From: Berghia stephanieae
Lineage: Eukaryota > Mollusca > Gastropoda > Nudibranchia > Aeolidiidae
Direction of reading: 5' to 3'
Length of the DNA stretch: 64,000 bases
NCBI GenBank assembly: GCA_034508935.3
Contig: CM067452.1
Span: 137,988-201,987, forward strand
The position numbers were made by a program, and so were the translations under genes. How positions within the stretch are numbered: position 1 is the stretch's first letter; each line of letters begins with the position of its first letter. The notes under the pieces are model-generated. The model did not search any database. It was not told where the DNA came from and saw nothing but the letters and a program-made list of their open reading frames with translations. Shown piece after piece: positions 31,579 to 42,237 of this stretch.

Positions 31579-33466
31579 ATGGACGACGAATTTAGGTTGG
31601 CTGCTCACCTGTCTCTGAGACTATCCCCACCTCACGTTAACGTCATCGTCGGCTGTTTTGAAGACCTCGACGGAGCTTTCTTCGGCTACAGAGGGTATAA
31701 TCTGACCGTGTCACAGCTTCTTGACGCCAACCAGAGGGTGTCTGTGTTTCACCACAATTCCTACAGACTTCTGGATTCCATCGCGAATATGCTCAATACG
31801 CCTGGAGGGAAGGCTATCATCGACGCTTACACTGTGTGTGTCGCTCTCTCAGTTCCGGCGTACCACGTTGTCGTCATGATGATGGGTGGTTCGCCTATAG
31901 AGACGCCCAGTCAGCCCCTGTTATCGTTCCTGAATCATTGCACGTACAGAGTTTCTGTCGGGTCAACGACCAAGAGCGATCAATTACTGTTGATCACCCC
32001 CCACAAATTGCACCGGAGGCGGTTCGAGAACCATGAATCGTGTCGTCACGCCGTGGAGGTCTACGCCCTGGTGCGTTTTCTAACCAAGAACTTCACCCAG
32101 AAGATAGACGGGCAAGAATTTACCCGTGGACTTCCTTCTATATACAAACAGACGTTCAACAGAATCACCAGGAGAATACTCGACGTGTTTGGGGACGCTC
32201 ACAAATCGTTTCTTGGAGTCAACATAGCGATCGCAACCTTCAACGCTTACCTCACCATTTATCATCCAGATGCCGACTTGGTCGAATTTGATTATTCATT
32301 GACACCCAGGAAGGCGTACGATGAGAGAAAATGTCAACGCGACGACATTACTACAGTTCGTGAGACGATGAATTTCTTTCTCGTCGGAATATATTCGCCT
32401 CACACCACACGGAATTGCGACACGAACAGCGTCGATGACGCGTCGACGTCAATCTGGAAGCGGCGGCTAGCCGTGGACGATCAACGAGTGTGTAAAAATC
32501 TAACGTACGACGACTTGCATCTGAGCGTGCCGATAAATATCAGGTGCTGCGTGTCCGTGTCCACTCCAAGAAGAGGCTTGAATACGACATACCAGGCAAA
32601 TCTCTCGTCACCATGGTGTTTAAGAACCCATCGATGACCGGATCGGCGTACAAAGATATAGAAGAAGACATGGTGCTGAGAATGGAGAACACCATCAACA
32701 CCAATCTTCACGGTTTCGACGGAATTCTGATACTAATGATACTGAATTTCTCCTTGTTCGCTGAGTATTGCACCATAGATCGTCGAAATCCTTTCGATCA
32801 GTCTCACAATCGGTACAACACCAACAGTTTTCAGAACGGAGTGATCGACACCAATAGCTACAGGAACACAGTCATGACGCGTTACAACGACGTGTGTATG
32901 AAAGTGCACAACTTCCCCGCTATTCAGATCCCGAGTCAACAGGCTTACCTTCATCGAGAGTCTGTAGGTTTAGACGTGTCTCCGGTGATGTGTCGAAGCT
33001 ACACGAACGCTTGACAAAGCTTAAAAAGATCATATCTACTTGTGCGGAGATCGACTCAGCGCTGGAGAAGGATCTATATTGGTACTGGGAGCGACCCACG
33101 AAGGAATTGGTGGATAGACGAAGTATCGGGATGTTCAAGGTCGCGCATATATGCGGTAAGAATAAGCTGAAAAGAAAACTACGCGATATGGTTACGTGTG
33201 ATAGGTACCTTTTGGCGTTTGACGCAAAGAAATCGAAGAGTGATTTCGCTAACAGGAGCCGATTCGAGCCTGACAGCAAAGGAAAGACGTCTAAGAGATT
33301 GAAGACGCACGACAATCAGAAGAATCGCGCCGAGTTTCAGGAGGAGGTCAGTTCGAAAATACCGGACGCCACGAGCGACCCACACAGCGGCAACCACAGA
33401 GGTACGTGGTCGCCGTCGGATACGATGCTCGTTAACCCCCCGACCGTTTATTCTACAGTCCGATAA
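31579..33466 (+). pseudogene. Large viral protein of unknown function, fossil
   Basis: About 630 codons beginning MDDEFRLAAHLSLRLSPPHV. The first half is globular (SVFHHNSYRLLDSIANML, VVVMMMGGSPIETPSQP) and the C-terminal part is basic and polar (KKSKSDFANRSRF, KGKTSKRLKTHDNQKNR), suggesting nuclear location or nucleic-acid binding. About two breaks. Position between gM-like and packaging genes suggests a structural, tegument or helicase-primase-associated role, but no motif supports a choice. A 38-codon frame (33467-33583) follows immediately and may be its tail or a separate small ORF. Confidence 0.45.
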
Positions 33467-33645
33467 TGCTGCATCTGACCAAACGACTACAAATGATGTA
33501 CCCGACTAACACTAACATAAACCTCCTACTGTCAATGGTTCAGAATAACATTCGAGAAAATGTACCGGGATTATTTGTGTAGGGGTGAGATTTTGTAGTG
33601 ATCGAGAATCCCACATCTGTAGTAATATCACATCAGCGATCAATC

Positions 33646-34392
33646 ATGCCAGGAAGAACTATGAGACGTCGCACCACAAGAAACAGGAGACAGACGATAC
33701 GCGACCTCAACAGCAGAGTGAATGGAATGAAGAATAACGTCCTGGATCTTATCGTCGCGTCATCGTCAGGCGATATTATCACCGACGCAGTCGCCGAGAG
33801 TCGCGGGAGACCTATGTTTTTGACTCCAAGAACACCCGCTACTCCACCTAGGAGATTCGCGGTGTACATCAGCGACGCGTCGAAGGCGACGCATGACTTT
33901 CTGTTGAACGTGATGAACGAACAGAAGAGATGTTTGGATTGTTTTCATGTCATCAGCATGACCGTCGACGGTCGGATATTACTAACCACGGATGCCCACA
34001 GACTATCTCACGCGTTCCTTCGTTCCGCAGTTTGGGAGGTGTTGAACGCTCGCAAGACCGGAGAAGATTACGACGTGTGTGTGGTGAATGAACCACCCAT
34101 CGATATTTATTATCACGGCGACACCATATCCAGATTGTCGGCGCTGACGCCAGTTACCGACGATGTGTACTCAGACATCGTTGCTATTTGTGACCATACG
34201 AGGGAGATGACGTACACATCGTTATCCAACAACATCTGCGATCAAGTGAGAATCCACGGTTTGTCCGATGCGTATGCGGCGGTGAGCGTCGTGAGCAACA
34301 TGGTCAATTCTTTTTGTTTCAATCTACGGAATCAGACGTCTTGTCTCGACGAGCTCTGTTCGTGGGCGCTGCGGCAGAGGTCTTATTCGTAA
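33646..34392 (+). CDS. Hypothetical viral protein with Arg-rich N-terminus
   Basis: A 248-residue frame starting at the first ATG (MPGRTMRRRTTRNRRQTIRD). The basic N-terminus is followed by a globular domain (RRFAVYISDASKATHDFLL, ILLTTDAHRLSHAFLRSAV, DVCVVNEPPIDIYYHGD). Basic N-terminal tails occur on inner-capsid and DNA-binding proteins; a capsid triplex component is conceivable from size and neighbourhood, but this is inference. Looks whole. Confidence 0.5.
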   Translation: MPGRTMRRRTTRNRRQTIRDLNSRVNGMKNNVLDLIVASSSGDIITDAVAESRGRPMFLTPRTPATPPRRFAVYISDASKATHDFLLNVMNEQKRCLDCFHVISMTVDGRILLTTDAHRLSHAFLRSAVWEVLNARKTGEDYDVCVVNEPPIDIYYHGDTISRLSALTPVTDDVYSDIVAICDHTREMTYTSLSNNICDQVRIHGLSDAYAAVSVVSNMVNSFCFNLRNQTSCLDELCSWALRQRSYS

Positions 34393-34458
34393 GATTACCT
34401 GAGAATATTTATTTACAATTCGTAATATTTCCCTAGTTGAAAATTAACGCAACCAAGT

Positions 34459-34937
34459 ATGTCGAACAATCAAGTGTGTACTCTCAAGCAAGGCTCCTGT
34501 CACACGTTTGTGTGCAACCCATCCAAGTTCCGAGATGCCGCCTGGAGGCGATGAGATTAAACGACCAACTCGACGTCATCGCCGGGAATTGTCCAGACGA
34601 CATATTCGTTCGCGTATCGTCGTCGACACAGTTCATTGGTTCATTCGACACACCGGATTACGAGGTCACCAAGATATCGTTCAAGGATGTTCTATTCGAT
34701 ACATTGACGATTGCACCGACCAGCGTGATTGAACGCATGAATCTAACCGAACACGAAGAGGACTACGAGTATGTCGTTCATTACATGTACAAAATGTTCG
34801 GACAAAGACCACCATCAACACCGCTTGACGCCGATAAGAAGAGAGACGTGTACGTTGTGCTTTCGTACAACATCCTTCAGAATCTCGGACTCGCAGTCAC
34901 ACATCCCGCGATCCAAAAGACACTTTACAGAGACTAA
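34459..34937 (+). pseudogene. Small viral protein of unknown function, fossil
   Basis: Begins MSNNQVCTLKQGSCHTFVC and continues as a globular sequence (FVRVSSSTQFIGSFDTPDYE, DYEYVVHYMYKMFGQRPP). About 158 codons with about one break. Compact and without membrane segments; it may be a capsid-associated or replication-accessory protein. Not recognised. Confidence 0.4.
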
Positions 34938-35273
34938 AATTTCCAGCGAAGCTCATTCGCGGTCGGCGAATTCTATTCAAGTCGTCGTACAACTCTTGCC
35001 CGGTGATGAACCCCCTAAACTATAACCCTATCGGATCGACTGTCGCGGTTGTGAAAGCGAGAGATTTGACGAGTGTTCTTGTGAGGGGTTGTGTGAGGGA
35101 CGAACCCAGCAGACAAAAGGTCAATCTGCTTTGTCGATTTGTGAATCTGTGGATTGAGATGGGTGGACACTTTACTATTTGAGCAATAAAAGTTATGATA
35201 CATTGATGTCAATTATTTTGTTGTGTTATTTTTTGTGTTGAAAATGTATTGATGTTGCGTAAACTTTGGAAAC
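34938..35273. other. Intergenic; poly(A) signal
   Basis: AATAAAAG near 35184 probably ends the upstream transcripts. No gene or strong promoter motif seen. Confidence 0.5.
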
Positions 35274-36017
35274 ATGTCGACAGTAACGCAGTCTAGTTGT
35301 CACGCGACTCATACCTTCAAGGGTGTGCTGTTGATCGACGAGGTAAACGACCTGTACGCAACGGATACACATTACGTTGTGTGTTTGGGGGTCTTAGTGA
35401 TGACTTTTGACAAAGCCAAACGGTTGGTGTCGACGTACGCCATGATTAAATCCCGAGGTTATGAAGCTGTAGACGAATGTCTGAGCGGCAAACAGTCGTT
35501 CAACAAGACGTTCGGATTTTCCAGTACACCATTTTATTCAAACGACCTGGTGTCGTATCACGGATCCATGGACCTATCTGTCGACTTCATATTTAAGAGA
35601 GGTCTGCAGGAGCTCGGACCCAATGTCTTTCCGGCGATTTATAAAGAACAACAACTGCTTCTGCGCTCGAGCTCTACACCAAAGGAAGAAGATAGTATTA
35701 AAATTAAGACATCGCATAATCGCCAGAGGACCGATTGGTGTAATCGGTTGGGCGCCTTTTACGACGTGTGTTTCAGCGCGCAGCAGCCGGGCGAATCTAT
35801 ATCCAACGCGAAAGTGCTTCTCAGATCTGGACCGAACGACAGAGGAACCGACGAAGGCTTCGACTTAATTCTCAACCTCGACAAAATCGACAGTCTCGTC
35901 GCCTACATTCAACCCAACTGGGATGTGTACTGTGACATGAAGAACCTGAATTTGTCTCGGTATCGATCATTGGGTGTGTTGGAAGATAGGATCAGACCTT
36001 TCCAGAGCCAACGATGA
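35274..36017 (+). CDS. Hypothetical protein encoded directly upstream of terminase
   Basis: A 247-residue open frame (MSTVTQSSCHATHTFKGVLL). Globular, no membrane segment, with YVVCLGVLVMTFDKAKRL and DVYCDMKNLNLSRYRSLG. Its stop overlaps the terminase start (ATGA at 36014-36017), so the two were probably made from one transcript. Co-location suggests a packaging or capsid role, for example a terminase partner. Family not recognised. Looks whole. Confidence 0.55.
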   Translation: MSTVTQSSCHATHTFKGVLLIDEVNDLYATDTHYVVCLGVLVMTFDKAKRLVSTYAMIKSRGYEAVDECLSGKQSFNKTFGFSSTPFYSNDLVSYHGSMDLSVDFIFKRGLQELGPNVFPAIYKEQQLLLRSSSTPKEEDSIKIKTSHNRQRTDWCNRLGAFYDVCFSAQQPGESISNAKVLLRSGPNDRGTDEGFDLILNLDKIDSLVAYIQPNWDVYCDMKNLNLSRYRSLGVLEDRIRPFQSQR

Positions 36018-38209
36018 TTATAACATCACCCAACCAGTGCGCTTTCAGCATTTACTTCAGCTGTGATGGGGTGTGGGGTGGAATAGACGAACAGATAGAT
36101 GACAATAATATACAGATGATACGCCTCAAGGCCGACTCATACCTTTTGCATAGGTTGTGTTACGACAGTCTGAGCGGACGCCAAGCCAACAAATCGTATT
36201 ACACGTACAACGCCACTCTGGCGTTTACGGAGAAAGATGATCTTCTCGGCGATGCGACGGAGTATGACAGGTTGATGCGGAGGCTTTACGGCGAGCCACC
36301 TAAAGAAGTATGTCAGATCGACGACGACAAAACCGACGCCGCGTCTCCGGTGGCCAGGGGAGCGAGCAAGTTGAGCGGGTTGCTGAAGAATATGGTACCT
36401 TACGTGCAATTCATGTATCATTTCCACGACACGGTGTTGGACAGCGAGTGGGCCATCCATCAGATGTTTCAGAAGTCGGTGGGCTACGAAACCTTATTTC
36501 ACGAAGTGAAGGTGGAGCAGAACAACACTGTGTTAGACGCTCTGATTTTGGCATCGAACGACAACTATCACGGTTTCACTCTCGCCTGCCTGGACTCAGT
36601 GAACCGACTGTACACCGGGAAACAGATGTTCGCCGTGATCCTCAGAGGTATGGGCAAGACTCGCGCAATCACGTTGGCGACGGCGGTGGCCATGGTGACG
36701 CTCCCGAAGTACAACGTTCTGCACGTGGCGCACATCAAACCGTTGGTGCTGAACACGATGAGGGACATAAAAACGATCTTGGCTGACAAGTTCCCGCCCG
36801 ACGTTTACGGCTACACAACGAGGATGATGGACGATTGCCTCATCGTTTGTTTCACCGACAGCGGTCGGGAGAACAAACTCAACTGTCAGTCGGGTAGCCG
36901 GGACGCATCGGTGAGGGGAGTAGATCCAAAAATAGTGTTCGTAGACGAAAGCTACTGCCTACCGAAGGGCACTTACACGGTGATCAACGCTCTGGCGCAA
37001 AGGTACGGAGTGAAAATTATCTGGGTGACCAGTCCGGTGGTGAACATGAGCGAACTTCTCATGGAGATGCTGGCCGAGTGGCGGGACAAATGCGAAGACA
37101 TGAATCTGTATCGCATCTCTTTCTACTGCATGAACGACGAACACTCGCAGTATAGTAATGAGTACATGGGTTGCTACAAAATACTCTACGCCAGTCGACA
37201 CAACACGTACAACAGCACTAGCAAGAACTTTGAGAGCCTAATCACGCGCTCGAAGGAGACTTACACCAACGAGATGGGCGTCGTGCGGATGGACGATATC
37301 GATCGTATGATGACGTCCATCCAATCGGAGCGACCGGTGTTCTCCAACGAATTCCAAGACTACCTGTCCAACCCTGAGGCGTTCGTAAATCTAGCGACGT
37401 TGTCACAAACAGTCCGTACCGGGAAGGGAAGGAATGACGAAATCGCCTACTGGATATACATCGACCCGGCCTACCACGCTTCTGGGACGTCGGCCATTGC
37501 GCTGGTGTGTGTGCGCTTCCTGCCGTCGACGAAGAAGATGGTTCTGTGTTTCATGGACAGGAAGCTGCTGTCGCACGGAGACATCGGGTACGTGTGCGAC
37601 GTCATGGAAGAGATGTATAGTCGCTGTGTGTTGACGATGGTGAAACACAGCGGTGGAGCTAAGTGCAATTTTTTCGTCGCCATCGAGAGGAATAGCAACC
37701 CCGACGCCGTCCGCAACAACTATTGCACTTGGGTAGATCTTCGACACCGCGCATCGAGTCACCGCCAGTTATCCAAGAAGAACTGTGAGTTTTTTGCGTA
37801 CGTCGGGGACATCACGAGAAGCGCCGGACCCGTGTACGGTTATTTGCTAGGGTCCAACAAGTCTCACATGGTGGCGTACATGGCCAAATTTTTCAACAAC
37901 AAGCACAGAAGCACATTATTGGTGGCAGATACTGTTGAGTTCGGGGTGTACACGCCGGACGTGTGCACGATCGAATTGCTCCAAAAGGAGATCGATACTT
38001 ACAGGTACGACAACGGCAGGTACACAGGGAAGAATAGGCAGGGTGGCACGGATGACATGCTAACCAGCCTGATCAACATCACGTACCTAATGTGTTCATT
38101 CAAGGGTTCAGTGATGAACAGAATCGACAACTACAAGGACGAGACGAACCGACCTTGCTCATTACCCTGGATCAACATCAACTGTAAATGTCATCACGTT
38201 AACAAATAG
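36014..38209 (+). CDS. Terminase large subunit (DNA-packaging ATPase/nuclease)
   Basis: A 731-residue uninterrupted frame. The ATPase half has Walker A GMGKTRAITLA at about 212-222, Walker B KIVFVDES near 307-313, and a motif III-like IIWVTSPV near 334. The nuclease half has the RNase H-fold acidic sites IYIDPAYH (about 483), FFVAIERN (about 554) and TDDMLTSL (about 678), as in herpesvirus UL15 and T4-like terminases. It cuts concatemeric viral genomes and drives DNA into the capsid through the portal. Length agrees with the herpesvirus family (about 700-750). No intron is evident, in contrast to the spliced vertebrate herpesvirus genes. Looks whole, with all key residues in place. Confidence 0.92.
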   Translation: MIITSPNQCAFSIYFSCDGVWGGIDEQIDDNNIQMIRLKADSYLLHRLCYDSLSGRQANKSYYTYNATLAFTEKDDLLGDATEYDRLMRRLYGEPPKEVCQIDDDKTDAASPVARGASKLSGLLKNMVPYVQFMYHFHDTVLDSEWAIHQMFQKSVGYETLFHEVKVEQNNTVLDALILASNDNYHGFTLACLDSVNRLYTGKQMFAVILRGMGKTRAITLATAVAMVTLPKYNVLHVAHIKPLVLNTMRDIKTILADKFPPDVYGYTTRMMDDCLIVCFTDSGRENKLNCQSGSRDASVRGVDPKIVFVDESYCLPKGTYTVINALAQRYGVKIIWVTSPVVNMSELLMEMLAEWRDKCEDMNLYRISFYCMNDEHSQYSNEYMGCYKILYASRHNTYNSTSKNFESLITRSKETYTNEMGVVRMDDIDRMMTSIQSERPVFSNEFQDYLSNPEAFVNLATLSQTVRTGKGRNDEIAYWIYIDPAYHASGTSAIALVCVRFLPSTKKMVLCFMDRKLLSHGDIGYVCDVMEEMYSRCVLTMVKHSGGAKCNFFVAIERNSNPDAVRNNYCTWVDLRHRASSHRQLSKKNCEFFAYVGDITRSAGPVYGYLLGSNKSHMVAYMAKFFNNKHRSTLLVADTVEFGVYTPDVCTIELLQKEIDTYRYDNGRYTGKNRQGGTDDMLTSLINITYLMCSFKGSVMNRIDNYKDETNRPCSLPWININCKCHHVNK

Positions 38210-38319
38210 AATGTGAAAATAAACGAATAATAACAACAAGTAATATGTGAAATAAACAAATAATGACAAAAATGACACGTTGTTCGTTTTACATTTGTAC
38301 ATTTTATTTTATTGTCCAA
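38210..38319. terminator. Convergent poly(A) signals
   Basis: AATAAAC at 38218 and 38252 for terminase, with a TTTTATT complement near 38305 for the opposite gene. The intergenic spacer is only 110 bp. Confidence 0.6.
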
Positions 38320-38883
38320 TTACATTACATTCCAAACCAGAGACATAATGGTATTCATAATTTGTGCCGCTATCAATGCGAAATCCTTCATATGGGAGTC
38401 TTTGAAATAATAGGTGATTACGATCGTAAGTGCGATCAAGAAAAAGAATTTGAGTATAGTCATCCACTTCGGAAACCATGGAAATGTTATGACGTACGGC
38501 TCCACCGTCAGAGCTCCGTTGTCGGTATAAGAGGCGCACAGTATAGCGTCGACGGCTCCTGCGTGATTAGCGATGACTCTGGTGACGTCTCCGTACGACA
38601 CAATCATCACCAACCTGTCTCGGGCGTCGTGGGAATACGTCACACTGTCCATGACACTGAGTCTGCACGCGTTGATCGTCGAGACGAATTCCACTTTCAT
38701 AATGACGCGCTCGTTGCCGAACGTGTTGAATATATGGAGTAGAGGTATCTCCCTCGCCACCACGTTGCTCACCCACGCAGTTCTAATGACCGTTCCGTCT
38801 ATCGAAAGTTCGTCGAATTCGACGGGCGACGAGGTCGTGTCGTAGTCGTAAAACGTGTATTTTCTCTGCGATATAGAACCCAT
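38320..38883 (-). CDS. Tail-anchored membrane protein
   Basis: A 187-residue frame from the ATG at 38883 (MGSISQRKYTFYDYDTTSS). A globular N-terminal ~135 residues precedes a strong hydrophobic segment (WMTILKFFFLIALTIVITYY) and a short second hydrophobic stretch at the very C-terminus. This C-tail-anchored layout resembles herpesvirus nuclear egress protein UL34 and its kin, which recruit capsids to the inner nuclear membrane; only topology and size support that. Looks whole. Confidence 0.5.
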   Translation of the reverse strand: MGSISQRKYTFYDYDTTSSPVEFDELSIDGTVIRTAWVSNVVAREIPLLHIFNTFGNERVIMKVEFVSTINACRLSVMDSVTYSHDARDRLVMIVSYGDVTRVIANHAGAVDAILCASYTDNGALTVEPYVITFPWFPKWMTILKFFFLIALTIVITYYFKDSHMKDFALIAAQIMNTIMSLVWNVM

Positions 38884-38925
38884 GTTTGGTGTGTAGCGCA
38901 AATATCATCAAGCAAACGAAATATT

Positions 38926-39576
38926 TCACATACAAATAGTCGTTAGGCGTTTGTCCGCTATCCCATCCAGAAGATATCGCAGCTGCTTTTTGCTCTTCTT
39001 GTCCATCTTCTCACCGGCCTGCCTGGTCGTGTTCCTAATATTCCGGTTACTTAACCGTCGGACTGTGCTTACGGCGACAGTCAGAACTTTGTCCGTGATC
39101 GCGTATCCGTCCAACAGAGCGTATATTTCTCTGAGGAGATCGATGGTCCGGTCATCGTCCTTCGCGCATCGCGATAGGCAATGACGTGCGAAGGTGTCGA
39201 AGCACATGTGTCCATCATCCCAATCAATATCCGATGGCCAGTCGTAGGTGCGATTAAACCTTGGTTCTTTCTTGAATGGCGGTTCCTTGGCTTCGTTGGC
39301 TTGTCTGTGGTGGTCGTTTGCTGGAAGTCGTCTCTTTCGTCGACGACAACCACCCACGTGAGCTACCGCACTGTCTGCTTCCGTCGCGCGTTTAACGTCC
39401 GAGTAACATTCGATATTAAAAATATTTTGTGAATCCTCGAAGACGACGAAATCTGTATTGTTTGTTGGGTTGATGTAAGTCGCAGCTACTTTATCGTCCA
39501 GGTTTAGAACCCTGATAATCTGGCTAGGGATATTCAGACATACGTATTCTGTACTCACTAACGTTGCCGGGTCCAT
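38926..39576 (-). CDS. Hypothetical nuclear protein
   Basis: A 216-residue frame (MDPATLVSTEYVCLNIPSQ). Contains a basic, likely nuclear-localising patch (GGCRRRKRRLP, residues ~75-85), a central HMCFDTFARHCLSRC with paired Cys/His, and a basic C-terminus (KMDKKSKKQLRYL). Directly upstream of the tail-anchored gene on the same strand, so a partner role such as the second nuclear-egress subunit is conceivable. Looks whole. Confidence 0.5.
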   Translation of the reverse strand: MDPATLVSTEYVCLNIPSQIIRVLNLDDKVAATYINPTNNTDFVVFEDSQNIFNIECYSDVKRATEADSAVAHVGGCRRRKRRLPANDHHRQANEAKEPPFKKEPRFNRTYDWPSDIDWDDGHMCFDTFARHCLSRCAKDDDRTIDLLREIYALLDGYAITDKVLTVAVSTVRRLSNRNIRNTTRQAGEKMDKKSKKQLRYLLDGIADKRLTTICM

Positions 39577-39652
39577 ACTAAGCGTTTGGTTGTACTAGTT
39601 TGTGCACTATCTTTATGAACACGTGTCTCTGCTCGGCCTCGCTTCCCGACTC

Positions 39653-39992
39653 TCAGTCAAGATGGAATAGCGTTGACAATCTGAGATACTTTTCGGTGAC
39701 TTCTTTAAGGTTAGATGCGCTGTCAAACGGAGCATTGAGCTTGTCTGGGTCTTGTAATATAATCGATGATGCGTCCACGGCGTCGTTATTCATGCCTTCA
39801 GCGGATATCGTGGCGGAGCAGACGAATCCCGGTGAATATCTTGGCGCGCGGTTGTGAGGAACAACAGCAACACTTTTTGAAATAATACAGACACTTGAAC
39901 AACACGGTGAGTACAATGAGACTAACCAAGCATATGAGAAATATGGAGAGGTACAACCACGGTGGTTCAAATGCGACTGATAGAATATCCAT
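39653..39992 (-). pseudogene. Small membrane protein with a cysteine cluster, fossil
   Basis: Starts MDILSVAFEPPWLYLSIFLI with one transmembrane segment (SIFLICLVSLIVLTVLFKCL), immediately followed by FKKCCCCSS, a classic palmitoylation-type cluster, and a polar tail. About 110 codons with about one break. Type III/I single-span virion membrane proteins of this form exist in many herpesviruses; no specific family recognised. Confidence 0.5.
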
Positions 39993-40033
39993 AGCTTGCA
40001 GAGTTTATATATATTGCTTGGGTGACGTCACAA

Positions 40034-40942
40034 TCACGTGTACACCGAATCAGTCGACAGATTGTGCACCGAATATCTAACAAGTCTACGCCCCGTTTCG
40101 TTTGTCTCGTCCGTCTCGTATCTCCTAATTACAACGTCGTTCCTGCTCATAGACATGGCGTTTTCGCTGGGGGTATGTAACCCATAGAATGCACAAATAG
40201 TCTCGTTCAAGCGGAATGTCTCGGGGAGCCCAAACAGATCGATGGGTGCTCTGTCGTCCAGAATGCAGTAGTCCACGTCGCACGCAGAACATTGGTGCGA
40301 TGACTGGTCGCGTAGAAACTCTTTAATATACACCACAGCGTCCGTGCAGTATTGGGGTTGGTTATCCTCTGGGTAATATAGCCAGTCTGGGTGCTTAACG
40401 TTCGGTGGTGGTATGGGATCGTCAACGCTGAAATCGTCGTTTACGTGAACGCCATCCCACAATCCTTTGGATGCGCACATACGTTCGGAACACCGGTACG
40501 ACAAAAAAGTATCGATGTCGTCCTGGTTGAGCGAAGTGATCCTCCGGTTTGCCACCAGACGCAGCAACCGCATTCTCAGTGACGGAAGTCCGGGCACAAG
40601 AGATCGACAGAATACGTCGATGAAGTTCTCATCCGCTTTGTGTTTGTTCGTCAAAGGTGTCCCACTGATCGCTTGTCGAGAAGCCGCTCGATAAAATGAC
40701 CCCATCATGTCCTCTCTAAACTTTGCTCTGAACACCGACGGTGGTCTGTCGCCTACGTTTGCGTTTGCCTCAGCTTCATAAATCTCGCGACAGTCGTTGA
40801 TGTCTCTGTTAAGGTCGTCGGGAGTCGATCCACCGTCGTGCATAATCGATAACAACGTTCCATCGGAGCAGACGGCTAATTTGTGGGTCGTGTTGTCTAT
40901 AGCGCTGACGAGGTCGTTTACGCGCGACAGATCTTCGAGCAT
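40034..40942 (-). CDS. Hypothetical viral protein with Cys-rich patch
   Basis: A 302-residue open frame (MLEDLSRVNDLVSAIDNTT). Contains YRCSERMCASK and SHQCSACDVDYCILDD, possible metal-binding pairs, plus AFYGLHTPSENAMSM. No membrane segment. Its upstream region holds two perfect palindromes (41055, 41097), suggesting shared regulation with the divergent RING gene. Not recognised; looks whole. Confidence 0.5.
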   Translation of the reverse strand: MLEDLSRVNDLVSAIDNTTHKLAVCSDGTLLSIMHDGGSTPDDLNRDINDCREIYEAEANANVGDRPPSVFRAKFREDMMGSFYRAASRQAISGTPLTNKHKADENFIDVFCRSLVPGLPSLRMRLLRLVANRRITSLNQDDIDTFLSYRCSERMCASKGLWDGVHVNDDFSVDDPIPPPNVKHPDWLYYPEDNQPQYCTDAVVYIKEFLRDQSSHQCSACDVDYCILDDRAPIDLFGLPETFRLNETICAFYGLHTPSENAMSMSRNDVVIRRYETDETNETGRRLVRYSVHNLSTDSVYT

Positions 40943-41054
40943 CGTCGCATCGTTCGCATCTGTTGCGTGGTTCGCGGCGGCAATAACGAATCCAAAAAAC
41001 GTCCACCTCCTGGATAAAAAATATCACAAATGAACCCATCTCTCACACACACAT

Positions 41055-41110
41055 CAAGACGCGTCTTGATTGTAATTGTGTCACTGTGACACATACCAAG
41101 ACGCGTCTTG
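41055..41110. promoter_or_regulatory. Palindrome CAAGNCRYGNCTTG, copies 8 and 9
   Basis: Two perfect CAAGACGCGTCTTG sites at 41055-41068 and 41097-41110, 42 bp apart (four helical turns), each followed by TGTAATTGTGTC-like sequence so that the whole 42-bp unit is duplicated. Confidence 0.7.
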
Positions 41111-41154
41111 ACTGTAATTGTGTCGGTGTTTTCAAATTAGCCAATCGGAAACTC

Positions 41155-41300
41155 GCGACGTTAGCATTTCTCCGAACTGTGAAAAAATTGTAACATAAAG
41201 CTAAATATGCTACATTTCCTTCGCGTTGCAAAAATCTCGTAACATTTTACCGTTGAAATGTTAGAATATCTTTTCACCAAGATAATTCTACAACGTTGTA
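41155..41300. repeat. GTTAG-type dyads before the RING gene
   Basis: ACGTTAGCATTT with TTGTAACATAAA, and AAATGTTAGAATAT with other TAACATTT halves, resemble the large 7.6-8.45 kb field. Confidence 0.5.
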
Positions 41301-41388
41301 ATGTATCCAAGCGATATGATTGGTTACGATTAACGGGTTGTCTCGCTTATTTAACCATGGCAGTCACACACACCACACATTATCAGAC

Positions 41389-42221
41389 ATGGCTATCCAC
41401 CGGTCCAGACGACGTAGATTACAACAAAGTAGGAAGAGGCGAGCCGCCGCGGAGTTAATAACTAAAGCCAAGATACATCTCTTGCGGCTGGCGCGGTCGA
41501 GAGTTACGTCGAACATACATTGTTTGATATGTTTCAAATCGTTGAAAGCCGATACACATCAAGCCTGTGCGTTGCGATGCGGTCACGTATTCGGCTACAC
41601 ATGCATACACACCCTCATGGAGAGAACGACACACAACCAGAGACGTCTCGAACCTGTCCCGTTTGCAAAGATGAATTCGACACTCCAGATATCCTCAGAC
41701 TATACTTTGGTGCGAACTGTGAGGATGAAGAAGTTGGTGACCCGGACCCAGACACGGTAGTCGACACCTATGAGCGACGAATAAAGACTCTAGAAAACGA
41801 AAACGAGAAACTGATTGAACGCCTCGACGCTTTGGATGAATGGAATAACGACGTCGGTGAAGAATACGATGACGATGAAGATGACGAAGATCGTCGAGTT
41901 CAGGCTCTTGAGAGTGAAGATGAACGTCACGATGAACGCCAACAGGCTATTCTCAATGGTGAGAGGTGGAAAGGCGATAGTGATGACGATGAGCGTCGAG
42001 ATCGGGCTCTTACGAGAGAACGCGAGAGACATAATGATCGTGTGAATGCTATTTTCACAGGCGATGATGATGATCGGGAAGACGATGATGTTGATGATGG
42101 TGACGACGACGATTATGAAGAGGACGAAGACGACTTACCATCACACCTGGGATCAACATCGTCTTACGATAGCAGTTTTATTGATGATGGAGACGATTCG
42201 TCATGGTCCGAAGAGTCTTGA
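41389..42221 (+). pseudogene. RING-finger protein with acidic coiled-coil tail, fossil
   Basis: Begins MAIHRSRRRRLQQSRKRRAAA (basic, nuclear-type). A RING follows: CLICFKSL, ALRCGHVFGYTC, then CPVCKDEFDTP. After it come a heptad-rich segment (YERRIKTLENENEKLIERL) and imperfect repeats of a RR(V/D)xALxxExERHxDR type, ending in a dense Asp/Glu tail. The likely role is a viral E3 ubiquitin ligase with a nuclear scaffold tail. About one break. Paralogue of the RING genes at 8.6-10.5 kb. A TATA-like TTATTTAA lies near 41348. Confidence 0.6.
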
Positions 42222-42237
42222 GACTGATGCATGACGT

